From contig LR594584.1 of the NCBI GenBank assembly GCA_901538445.1, positions 3,883,051-3,947,050 on the forward strand: a stretch of DNA of 64,000 nucleotides, in the 5' to 3' direction. This document shows, piece by piece, positions 45,268 through 52,806 of this stretch (positions within the stretch are counted from its first letter, which is position 1; each line of letters starts with the position of its first letter). The DNA comes from Gemmataceae bacterium. Its GTDB lineage: Bacteria; Planctomycetota; Planctomycetia; Gemmatales; Gemmataceae. A program made the position numbers and the translations under genes. The notes under the pieces are model-generated. The model did no database searches, had not been told where the DNA came from, and was given only the letters and a program-made list of their open reading frames with translations.

Positions 45268-46620
45268 ATGTACAGCCTCGTCTTGATGACCGCGATGACC
45301 GCCGGGCCGGACGCCCCGGAGTTCAACGGGAGCGGCGTGTTCCCGAACCTGTTCCACGGCGGGAGCTGCTCGGGGTCGTGCTCCGGGAACTGCTACGGGA
45401 ACTACGCCCCGCGGTACAGTTGCTACGGCGGCGGGTGCTCGAGTTCGCTCACCGCGTTGAACTGCTCGGGTGCCACGAGCTGCTCCGGGTGCTCGGGCTC
45501 GACCTCGGCGTCGAACAACTGCTCCGGGTCGAGTTCCGGGTTCCTGAGCCGGTTCCGCAAGATGTTCGACCGCGGCGGGAACTGCTGCGGCGGGTCGTGC
45601 CAGGGCTGCACCGGGGCCGGCAGCGGCTACGGTTGCACCGGCAGCGCCTACGCCTATGGGTGCTGCGGCGGGTCGATGGCGTACTCGTGCTTCGGGTCGT
45701 CGCCGTACTCGTGCTTCGGCGGCCCGGCGGTCGCGTACACGCCGACGTTCAACGCGGGCCTGTCGTGCCAGGGCGGGATGGCGTGGCCGGCCCCGCCGCC
45801 GGTGTTCGACACCGCCCCGGTGATGCCGGACCTGCCGCCGGCGACGATCCCGCCGCAGCAGATCCCCTACGCCCCGCCCGAGGCGGCCCCGGGCACCAAC
45901 CCGCAGAACACCGGGTTCCGCCCGACGCCGGGCTCGGCCCTCGTGTCGAACGGCCCGACGGCCCGCGCCACCGTGGTCGTCCGCCTGCCGATCGACGCCC
46001 GCCTGTTCGCGGACGCCAAGCCGCTGGCACTCGTCGGGGCGGAGCGGAAGTTCGTGTCGCCCGAACTGCCGGTCGGCCAGGAGTTCGTGTACCGGTTCCG
46101 GGCCGAGTACGAGCGGGACGGCGAGACCGTGAGCGTCACGAAGAAGGTGGCGGTCCGGGCGGGTGCGGTGCTGAGCGTCGAGTTCACCGACCTCACGGCG
46201 AAGGCGGCCCCGGCCGAGCGGGCGGTCCCCGAGCGGCCGGCGAACGCGAACACGGCCGTCGCCGCGACGCCGACCTCGAACCCGGCCCCGGCGACCCCCG
46301 CCGCGACCGTCCCTGGTGTGCCGGCCTTCCCGACTGTGCCCGCCGTGCCGCAGATGGCCGACCCGAACGGGGCCGGCGACCGGGCGACGATCACCGTGAA
46401 GCTGCCGCCGGGCGCGACCCTGTTCGTGGACGACCGCAAGAGCCCGTCGAGCGAACCGATCCGGCAGTTCAGCACGCCGCCGCTGCCGACCGGCCGCGAC
46501 TACTCGTACCTGATGCGGGCCGAGATCGTCCGCAACGGGCAGACCGAGACGTTCACGCAGAAGGTGCCGTTCCGGGCCGGCGAGCGGGTGGACGTGGACT
46601 TCACCGGGACCGCGAGGTGA
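45268..46620 (+). CDS. TIGR03000 protein with Cys/Ser/Gly-rich N-terminal half
   Basis: A 450-residue protein. The N-terminal half (to about 170) is dense in Cys, Ser, Gly and Tyr (NGSGVFPNLFHGGSCSGSCS, CSGCSGSTSASNNCSGSSSG), with over 30 cysteines. A Pro-rich linker leads to two TIGR03000 domains: about 225-310 (RATVVVRLPIDARLFADAKP...VAVRAGAVLSVEF) and about 370-450 (RATITVKLPPGATLFVDDRK...VPFRAGERVDVDF). TIGR03000 is a planctomycete-specific domain of unknown function. A structural, disulfide-cross-linked surface role is inferred; the N-terminal signal is weak. The stop codon TGA is also the target duplication of an adjoining mobile-element-like repeat. Confidence 0.9.
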   Translation: MYSLVLMTAMTAGPDAPEFNGSGVFPNLFHGGSCSGSCSGNCYGNYAPRYSCYGGGCSSSLTALNCSGATSCSGCSGSTSASNNCSGSSSGFLSRFRKMFDRGGNCCGGSCQGCTGAGSGYGCTGSAYAYGCCGGSMAYSCFGSSPYSCFGGPAVAYTPTFNAGLSCQGGMAWPAPPPVFDTAPVMPDLPPATIPPQQIPYAPPEAAPGTNPQNTGFRPTPGSALVSNGPTARATVVVRLPIDARLFADAKPLALVGAERKFVSPELPVGQEFVYRFRAEYERDGETVSVTKKVAVRAGAVLSVEFTDLTAKAAPAERAVPERPANANTAVAATPTSNPAPATPAATVPGVPAFPTVPAVPQMADPNGAGDRATITVKLPPGATLFVDDRKSPSSEPIRQFSTPPLPTGRDYSYLMRAEIVRNGQTETFTQKVPFRAGERVDVDFTGTAR

Positions 46621-46744
46621 TACCAAGTTCGAGAGATCCGTGTGGGGTTCTGTAGCCGGCCTCTGTGAGGCCGGGCCTCGGGGAGTCCCTCAGGCACCGG
46701 CCTCACAGAGGCCGGCTACAGAAAGACATCAACCAGACTTGGTG
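46621..46744. mobile_element. MITE-like 124-bp element, copy 1, flanked by TGA direct repeats
   Basis: The element has imperfect 17-bp terminal inverted repeats (TACCAAGTTCGAGAGAT and, complemented, CACCAAGTCTGGTTGAT). Inside is a perfect 27-bp inverted repeat (46648-46674 and 46697-46723). It is flanked by TGA at 46618-46620 and 46745-46747; the left TGA is the stop codon of the TIGR03000 gene. A second copy lies at 47792-47914. It encodes nothing; a transposase in trans would be needed. Confidence 0.8.
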
Positions 46745-46776
46745 TGAGCCGCCCGCCCGGGGTTCCGCAGTGTGTT

Positions 46777-46830
46777 CGGACTCGGGGGAGCAGGACCCGC
46801 TTCGGTGCGGGTCTCGCTCCCCCGAGTCGG
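46777..46830. repeat. Long imperfect hairpin upstream of the CmcI-like gene
   Basis: Outer arms GACTCGGGGGAGC (46779-46791) and GCTCCCCCGAGTC (46816-46828) plus inner arms GACCCGC (46794-46800) and GCGGGTC (46807-46813) form a nearly continuous stem with loop TTCGGT. It sits 120 nt before the next start codon and could be a terminator for read-through from upstream or a leader structure. Confidence 0.6.
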
Positions 46831-46947
46831 TCCCGAAATCCTCTGAATTCAGTCAGACCACAACCCTTCTCGCAGGAACAGGTTCTAGAGTATCACCACG
46901 CCCGCGCCGCCCCTGCCGGCGCGTACACCTCCCGCCCCCCGCAACCG

Positions 46948-47691
46948 ATGCCCACAAACACCAAGTTCCGCTCGGTCGTTGGCCTCGTCGGCCTGACCGC
47001 CGTGTCCGCTGCGGGCGGCTTCCTCGCCGCGCGACTCCCGGCCGTCATGGACCCGCAGGTGCGGGTCGCGGCCCAGGACCGGACGCACGAGTACGTGAAC
47101 ACCTGGGCGGGGGTGCGGGTCCTGCAGTTCCCGAACGACCTGGTCACCTACCAGGAGGTGATCACCGAGCAGGAGCCCGACTGGATCGTCGAGACGGGGA
47201 CGAACGCGGGCGGCCTCACCCTGTACCTCTCGACCGTGCTCCAGGCCGTCAAGCCCGAGGCCCGGATCCTGACCGTGGACATCGACCGCACCGGGTGGGA
47301 CTACACCGTCGCGACGCTGAGGAACCCGAACGCCCGCAAGCTCCTCGACCGGGTCGAGTTCATCGAGGGCGGGAGCACGGCCCCGGAGGTGACGAACCGG
47401 GTCCGGCAGCGCGTCGGAACCGGGAGCAAGGTGCTGGTGATCCTCGACTCGCTCCACGAGCGGGACCACGTGATCGCGGAGATGACCGCCTACGGCGAAC
47501 TGGTCCACCCGGGCGGCTACATGGTCGTGACCGACACACACCTCGACGCGGTGTGGGGGCAGGTCGGGCCGCGGGCGGCGCTCGACGCGTTCCTCCCGGG
47601 GCACCCCGAGTTCGTGCCGGACCGCTCCCGGGACCGGTTCATGGTCAGCGCCAACCTGGGCGGCTGGCTCCGCAAGGCCGGCCCCCGGTGA
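46948..47691 (+). CDS. CmcI-like (cephalosporin hydroxylase family) methyltransferase-fold protein
   Basis: A 247-residue protein. An N-terminal hydrophobic segment (9-30) suggests a signal anchor. The rest has an AdoMet-dependent Rossmann fold of the CmcI family: DWIVETGTNAGGLTLYLSTV (motif I), ILTVDIDRTGWDY, VEFIEGGSTAPEV, KVLVILDSLHERDHVIAEM and HPGGYMVVTDTHLDAVWG. CmcI relatives are often methyltransferases of sugars or antibiotics, so a modifying role on surface glycans is possible. The start is the ATG at 46948, in front of the hydrophobic segment. The gene is bracketed by two copies of the same 124-bp repeat. Confidence 0.85.
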   Translation: MPTNTKFRSVVGLVGLTAVSAAGGFLAARLPAVMDPQVRVAAQDRTHEYVNTWAGVRVLQFPNDLVTYQEVITEQEPDWIVETGTNAGGLTLYLSTVLQAVKPEARILTVDIDRTGWDYTVATLRNPNARKLLDRVEFIEGGSTAPEVTNRVRQRVGTGSKVLVILDSLHERDHVIAEMTAYGELVHPGGYMVVTDTHLDAVWGQVGPRAALDAFLPGHPEFVPDRSRDRFMVSANLGGWLRKAGPR

Positions 47692-47734
47692 GACCGAACC
47701 TCGCCGATCCGGTGCGTTCTGGAGCATGGGTACG

Positions 47735-47938
47735 GTAGGCGACTCGCTCCGCGAGTCGCGCCCCCGCGCAACGACGTCGCGCCCGATGTCACACCAAGTT
47801 CGATTGATCCGTGGGTGTTCTGTAGTCGGCCTCTGTGAGGCCGGGCCTCAGGGAGTCCCCCAAGCACCGGCCTCACAGAGGCCGGCTACGGGAATCCATC
47901 AACCCGACCTGGTATCACTCGCGGAGCGAGTGGCCTAC
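47735..47938. repeat. Palindromic-ended short element, copy B, interrupted by another element
   Basis: Terminal inverted repeats at 47735-47756 and 47917-47938 (GTAGGCGACTCGCTCCGCGA..., one mismatch between arms) match those of copy A at 38286-38382 read in reverse. Removing the inner 123-bp element and one TCA restores a continuous element of about 78 bp. Confidence 0.75.
47792..47914. mobile_element. MITE-like 123-bp element, copy 2, flanked by TCA direct repeats
   Basis: The same structure as copy 1 at 46621-46744, with about 85 percent identity by eye. It has terminal inverted repeats CACCAAGTTCGATTGAT and, complemented, TACCAGGTCGGGTTGAT, and the same internal hairpin based on GGCCTCTGTGAGGCCGG. 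It is flanked by TCA at 47789-47791 and 47915-47917. Copy A of the surrounding element provides the unoccupied site (TGTCACTCGCGG). Confidence 0.82.
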
Positions 47939-48050
47939 CCTCCCGAGAATTGAACGGCCCCGCCCGGTGAGAATCCGACATCGTGTCGCACGGTCCCAAC
48001 TGGTACGCTGGGTTTGGGGGTTGAGGTAGCCGTTCTTCTGACGGACGGCG

Positions 48051-48166
48051 GTTTGGTTCTGGAGAGTTGGGCTTGGTTCTGGAGAGTTGGGCTTGGTTCT
48101 GGAGAGTTTTCGTTGATTCTGGAGAGTTTCGGCTGGTTCTGGAGAGTTTTGGTTGGTTCTGGAGAC
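48051..48166. repeat. Tandem repeat, 20-bp period, about 5.8 copies
   Basis: Units start at 48061, 48081, 48101, 48121, 48141 and 48161, each beginning GGAGAG and ending GGTTCT or a variant; the first two units are identical. The exact 20-bp period is not a multiple of three, which argues against coding. It lies downstream of ybeY. Confidence 0.9.
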
Positions 48167-48277
48167 CCCACCCCCCACTTCGCTCAGAACCATTTCCCAC
48201 CACACCCCTCCCCCGCACACGCGCAACCGAAGCGCCGCGAGCCGCCTCTGCCGCCGTCCGGTCGGTGTGAGGCCCGG

Positions 48278-48709
48278 TCACCCCCCGGCGATGTCGGGCA
48301 GGCCGAGCTGCGCGAGGTAGTGCCGCTCCTTGAGCCGCATCTCCTTCTCCGACCGGTCGTCGGTGTCGTCGTATCCGCACAGGTGCAGCGCGCCGTGGAT
48401 CGTGTACAGCAGCAGTTCCAAACTCACGTCGTGGTTGCGGTCGGCGGCGTACTCCTTCGCGACCTCGTACCCGATGACCACCTCCCCTTCGAGGGTCTTC
48501 GCGCCGGGCTCGGTGTACGGGAACGTGAGCACGTCGGTCGGCTCGTCGTGCTTGAGGAACTGGTTGTTGAGCCGGTGGATGTGGGCGTTGTCGACGAACG
48601 CGAGCGTGACCTTGCACGCCCGCACGCCCTCGCCCCGGAACACGGCCGCGGCCGCGTCCTTGAGCCGCTGGAACTCGAGCGGGTACTCGTAGGGGTTGGC
48701 GACCGACAC
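48278..48709 (-). CDS. ybeY: Endoribonuclease YbeY (rRNA maturation)
   Basis: A 143-residue protein of normal family length. YbeY is a metal-dependent RNase for 16S rRNA 3' maturation and ribosome quality control. Landmarks are VDNAHIHRLNNQFLKHDEPTDVLTFPY (read as VDNAHIHRLNNQFL then KHDEPTDVLTFPY) and the zinc site HGALHLCGYDD, with His105 and His109. The third ligand, His in the classical HGxLHLxGYDH, is Asp115 here. The start is the ATG at 48709. It is divergent from the spermidine synthase-like gene. Confidence 0.93.
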   Translation of the reverse strand: MSVANPYEYPLEFQRLKDAAAAVFRGEGVRACKVTLAFVDNAHIHRLNNQFLKHDEPTDVLTFPYTEPGAKTLEGEVVIGYEVAKEYAADRNHDVSLELLLYTIHGALHLCGYDDTDDRSEKEMRLKERHYLAQLGLPDIAGG

Positions 48710-48828
48710 TCGCAGGGTGGGGGGAATCGGCGGGCCTCCGGGCGGATTCGCGGGACGCGGGTGGCGCGACTGCGGCGCAAACGTATTCTATGTTTCCGGC
48801 GACCCCACCACACACACCGGAACCGGCC

Positions 48829-51105
48829 ATGACCGAGGCAGCGCCTCCCCCGCCCGCCCCCGCGACGCCCCCGCACGCCGCCGGCCTGGGTGCGCTGTTC
48901 GTGGTCAGCGCGCTCGGCCTGTTCGTCGAGTTGCTCCTGATCCGCTGGGTCGGGACCGAGATCCGCATCTTCGCGTACCTCCAGAACACGGTCCTGGTCG
49001 TCTGCGTCCTCGGGCTCGGCATGGGCTGCTGGGACGCCAGGACGCCGTTCCGGCTCCGCGACGTGCTCGTCCCGCTGCTCCTCGTCACCGCACTGCTCGC
49101 GGTGCCCACGAGCCGGTTCTTCCTCGGCCACACGATCACCGAGATGCTGGCCCAGACCGGCACCCTCGAGTTCTGGGGGACCGAGGAGTCGTCGGGCCCG
49201 GAGCGGGTCGCCCTCGCGGCTGTCGGGCTGACGCTGGCGACCGGGGTGATGTACCTGCTGTGGGCGGTGTTCGTCCCCGTCGGGCGGCTCCTCGGGCGGC
49301 TCCTCGACGAGCACCCCCGGCCGCTCGTCGCGTACTCCGTCAACGTCGCCGGGAGCCTCGTCGGGATCCTGCTGTTCGCGGGGTGCTCGGCCCTGAGTCT
49401 CCCGCCGGTCGGGTGGTTCGCCGTGTTCGCCGCCGGCGCGCTGTTCCTGCTCCACGGACCCGCACGCGCCCGGCTGATCGACGCCGCGCTGTTGGCCGCG
49501 CTCGTCGGCCTCGGGGTGCTCGCCGGGACCGAGCCCGGGTGGAACGAGACGCACTGGTCCCCGTACCAGAAGCTCAGCGTGTGGTCGGTGGACGGCCCGC
49601 GGCCCCGCACCGTGTGGGCGAAGGTCCGCGGGGCGCGCGCCCCGGGCCAGCAGGGGAACGGGTCGTACCTCATCACGGTCAACAACGTCGGCTACCAGTC
49701 GATCATCGACCTGAGCCCGGCAACCGTCGCGGCCGACCCCGAGAAGTTCAGCCCCAAGCCCGACGCGAGCGGCCGGGTCCGGGCCGACCAGCGCGGGTTC
49801 TCGCGGTACGACGTGCCGCTCAAGCTGCACCCGAGCCCCAAGTCGGTGCTGCTCGTCGGGGCGGGCTCGGGCAACGACGCGGCGGGGGCGCTGCGGAACG
49901 GGGCCGAGTCGGTGACCGCGGTGGAGATCGACCCCGTCATCATCGAGATCGGCCGCCGGCTGCACCCCGAGAAGCCGTACTCCGACCCGCGGGTGCGGGT
50001 GGTGAACGACGACGCCCGGTCGTTCTTCGCCACCACCGACCAGAAGTTCGACGTGATCGGGTTCGGGCTGCTGGACTCGCACACGTCCGGCTCGGCGATG
50101 GTGAACACCCGGCTCGACCACTACGTGTACACCCGCGAGAGCCTCCAGCAGGCGAAGTCGCTCCTCAAGCCCGGGGGGGTGATGGTGCTGAGCTTCGACG
50201 CGTACAAGCAGCACATCGGCGACCGGATGAACACCGCGCTGACCGAGGTGTTCGGCGAGCCCCCGATCGTGTTCCACATCCCGTACAACGCGTTCGGCTG
50301 GGAGGGCGTGAGCTTCGTGTGCGGCGACCTCCCCGCGGCCCGGGCGCAGATCGCCGCCGACCCGAGGTTCGCCGCGCTGATCGCCGAGTGGACCCGGGAC
50401 ATGCCGTACACCCTCCCCGGCACGACCGAGGTGCCGACCGACGACTGGCCGTACCTGTACCTGGAGCGCCGCCAGATCCCGCCGCTGTACGGGCTGCTCG
50501 CGGTGGCCCTGGTGGCGCTGTTCGCGGTCGGCTCGCAGCGGGTCGCGGGGGCGCGGTCGGTCGCCCGGTGGGGCCGCCCCGAGGCCCACTTCGCGCTGCT
50601 CGGGGCCGCGTTCATGCTGCTGGAGGTGCAGAACGTCAGCAAGGCCGCCGTGGTGCTGGGGAACACCTGGGACGTCAGCGCCGTCATCATCTCCGGGGTG
50701 ATGGTCATGATCCTGCTCGCGAACGCGCTGGCCGGGGTCACCCGCCGGGTGCCCGCGGCCGCCGTGTACGCGGCCCTCGTCGCCACGTGCCTCGGGCTGT
50801 ACTTCGTGGACCTCGCCCGGTTCGCGTTCCTCCCGTACCCGGCCAAGGCCGCCGCCGTCGGGCTGCTCACGAGCCTGCCGATGCTGTTCAGCGGCCTCGC
50901 GTTCGCCCGGTCGTTCGCCGCCGCGCCCCGCAAGGACGCCGCCCTCGGGGCCAACCTGTTCGGCGCGCTGCTCGGGGCGCTGCTCCAGTCCCTCACGTTC
51001 GTCACGGGGGTGAAGGCGCTGCTCCTGGTCGTCGCCGCGCTGTACCTCCTCGCGGCGCTCACGCGGCCCCGGCCCGCACCCGCCACGGGGCCGGCCGCGG
51101 CGTGA
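48829..51105 (+). CDS. Membrane protein with spermidine-synthase-like domain
   Basis: A 758-residue fusion. About six hydrophobic helices occupy residues 15-230. A cytoplasmic Rossmann domain (about 330-520) resembles spermidine synthase: SVLLVGAGSGNDAAGALRNG, VTAVEIDPVIIEIGRRL, VRVVNDDARSFFATTDQKFD. About seven more helices run from 545 to the end. Such fused MFS/polyamine-synthase-like proteins are common in Planctomycetota. The DARSFF position matches the catalytic Asp region of spermidine synthases, but the substrate is uncertain. The ATG at 48829 is preferred; ATG 48790 is an alternative. It precedes another polytopic protein by 43 nt, probably in one transcript. Confidence 0.87.
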   Translation: MTEAAPPPPAPATPPHAAGLGALFVVSALGLFVELLLIRWVGTEIRIFAYLQNTVLVVCVLGLGMGCWDARTPFRLRDVLVPLLLVTALLAVPTSRFFLGHTITEMLAQTGTLEFWGTEESSGPERVALAAVGLTLATGVMYLLWAVFVPVGRLLGRLLDEHPRPLVAYSVNVAGSLVGILLFAGCSALSLPPVGWFAVFAAGALFLLHGPARARLIDAALLAALVGLGVLAGTEPGWNETHWSPYQKLSVWSVDGPRPRTVWAKVRGARAPGQQGNGSYLITVNNVGYQSIIDLSPATVAADPEKFSPKPDASGRVRADQRGFSRYDVPLKLHPSPKSVLLVGAGSGNDAAGALRNGAESVTAVEIDPVIIEIGRRLHPEKPYSDPRVRVVNDDARSFFATTDQKFDVIGFGLLDSHTSGSAMVNTRLDHYVYTRESLQQAKSLLKPGGVMVLSFDAYKQHIGDRMNTALTEVFGEPPIVFHIPYNAFGWEGVSFVCGDLPAARAQIAADPRFAALIAEWTRDMPYTLPGTTEVPTDDWPYLYLERRQIPPLYGLLAVALVALFAVGSQRVAGARSVARWGRPEAHFALLGAAFMLLEVQNVSKAAVVLGNTWDVSAVIISGVMVMILLANALAGVTRRVPAAAVYAALVATCLGLYFVDLARFAFLPYPAKAAAVGLLTSLPMLFSGLAFARSFAAAPRKDAALGANLFGALLGALLQSLTFVTGVKALLLVVAALYLLAALTRPRPAPATGPAAA

Positions 51106-51148
51106 CCCCGAATGTCCAACGCCGCCGCGGGTTCGTACCTCTGAACCC

Positions 51149-52801
51149 ATGCGCAAAGCCGTCGTTCTGCTGGCCTATCTCGGTGCCCTCGCGTTCGGCA
51201 CCGACCGGGCGTTCGCCCCTACGCTGCGATCCGGGTTCGACCGCGTCCAGGCCGACCGCGGCGACGGGGTGCTGAACCACTACATCCTTGAGCACTCGTG
51301 GCGGGCGCTCACCGACCCGGACTACTGCGGGTCGCTGTTCAGCCCGCCGTGCTTCTTCCCCACCCGCTCGACCCTGTGGTACTCCGAGCACCTGCTCGGC
51401 GTCGCGCCGCTCTACTGGGCGCTGCGGGCGGTCACGGACTACATCACCGCGTACCAGTGGTGGATGATCGTCCTGAGCGGGCTGAACTTCGTGGCGTTCG
51501 CGGCGGTGGTGCGGTGGCTCCGGGGGCCGCACGCGCTCGCCATCCTCGGCGGCTACCTGTGGGCGTTCGGCCTGATCCACCTCGACCAGATCAAGCACCA
51601 GCAGATGATCCCACGGTTCGCGATGGTCCTCGCCGTGTACCACGCCTGGCAACTCGTACTCGCGCTCGGGTCGGCCGCCGGGAACCCGACGCGGCACCTG
51701 AACCGCCTGTGCGCCGCGGTCGCGTTCCAGGCGGTGACGTGCGTGAACACCGGGTGGTTCCTGGTGTCGGGCCTCGGCACGTTCCTGGCGCTGGCGGTCG
51801 TGCTCCGGCCCGGCGGGGTCCGCGACCTGGTCCGGTTCCTGGTGCGGGACCGCTGGCGGGCCGGGCTCATACTCGGCGGGTGGACGGCCGCGATGGTGGC
51901 CGCGTTCGTGCCGTACTACGTTGTGAACCGGGGCCGCGAGCGCGGGTACTTCGAGTGCATCGAGCACATGCCGCGGCCGCAGGCGTGGCTCGCTCCGCTC
52001 CCGGGCACGCCCTGGGACTGGCTCCTGGGCCGGTTCCGCACCGGGGTCATCGACGAGGCGTGGCTGTTCTGCGGGTTCGGGCTCGACCTGCTCTTCGTGG
52101 TCTCGACCGCGGCGGTGGTGTGGCGCGTCGCGGCCCGCGGCCGGCAGCGGGAAGCGGCCGTGGTCCTCGCGGCGCTGCTCACGGCGGCCGTGTGGGTCGC
52201 ACTGACGCTCAAGTTCGGCGAGGAGGACTCGATGTGGCGGTACGTCCGCCACGTCCCCGGCGGCGGCGCGGTGCGGGCCGTGTCGCGGGTGTACGTCACC
52301 GTGTACTTGTTCGGTTCGCTCGGTGCGATCGTGTGGCTCGCGCGTGCGACCGAGCGGCTCCGCGCCGGACCGCGGGGGGTTCTGCTGTGGCTCGTGACCG
52401 CGGCGTGCGTCGCCGAGCAACTCGGGTACGAGCAGCCGAGCTTCGAGCGGCGCGACTTCTACCCGATCGCCGACGCCGCGGCCGTCGAACTGCGGAAGGG
52501 CGACATCGGGTACGTGAACCGGCCGTACACCGACACCAAGGGGGTGCGGCCGGGGGGCAACGCGGAGGGCGCGGCGCAGGACAGCGTGCTGGGCATGTGG
52601 GCCGGGCTGCGGGCGAACGTGCCGGTCGTCAACGGGTACTCGGGCCGGGTGCCGAACATCGAGTTCCTGGAGGTGATCATGACGACCGAAGAGTACCGGA
52701 TCAAGCACCTCAAGCAGTGGCTCTCGGGCCGGTTCCGCGGGCGGGTCGCGGTGGTGTACCCGGACAACCTCGGCGGCACTCTGATCATTGAGGTCGAGTG
52801 A
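51149..52801 (+). CDS. Polytopic membrane protein, possibly glycosyltransferase-like
   Basis: A 550-residue integral membrane protein with roughly nine to eleven predicted helices. The first loop holds an Asp-rich pattern (GFDRVQADRGDGVLNHYILE) reminiscent of GT-C/GT39-like or YfhO-like lipid-linked sugar transferases, which use an acidic pair in the first periplasmic loop. The C-terminal soluble portion (about 430-550) includes GVRPGGNAEGAAQDSVLGMW and NVPVVNGYSGRVPNIEF, found in planctomycete proteins of this kind. The family is not certain. It ends 5 nt before the convergent kinase stop and is probably cotranscribed with the preceding membrane protein. Confidence 0.75.
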   Translation: MRKAVVLLAYLGALAFGTDRAFAPTLRSGFDRVQADRGDGVLNHYILEHSWRALTDPDYCGSLFSPPCFFPTRSTLWYSEHLLGVAPLYWALRAVTDYITAYQWWMIVLSGLNFVAFAAVVRWLRGPHALAILGGYLWAFGLIHLDQIKHQQMIPRFAMVLAVYHAWQLVLALGSAAGNPTRHLNRLCAAVAFQAVTCVNTGWFLVSGLGTFLALAVVLRPGGVRDLVRFLVRDRWRAGLILGGWTAAMVAAFVPYYVVNRGRERGYFECIEHMPRPQAWLAPLPGTPWDWLLGRFRTGVIDEAWLFCGFGLDLLFVVSTAAVVWRVAARGRQREAAVVLAALLTAAVWVALTLKFGEEDSMWRYVRHVPGGGAVRAVSRVYVTVYLFGSLGAIVWLARATERLRAGPRGVLLWLVTAACVAEQLGYEQPSFERRDFYPIADAAAVELRKGDIGYVNRPYTDTKGVRPGGNAEGAAQDSVLGMWAGLRANVPVVNGYSGRVPNIEFLEVIMTTEEYRIKHLKQWLSGRFRGRVAVVYPDNLGGTLIIEVE

Positions 52802-52806
52802 CCAGC

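Larger units (their letters stand above)
47692..48277. other. Repeat-filled spacer between the CmcI-like gene and ybeY
   Basis: No gene. It holds the palindromic-ended element at 47735-47938, the MITE-like copy inserted in it (47792-47914) and a 20-bp tandem repeat array at 48051-48166. Open frames here have no protein character. Confidence 0.7.

Noticed and set aside
46618..47917. Composite transposon carrying the CmcI-like gene
   Set aside because: Each element has its own different 3-bp duplication (TGA, TCA) and no transposase is present, so independent insertions fit better.
48051..48166. CRISPR array
   Set aside because: The units are directly contiguous 20-mers without spacers, and no cas genes are present.
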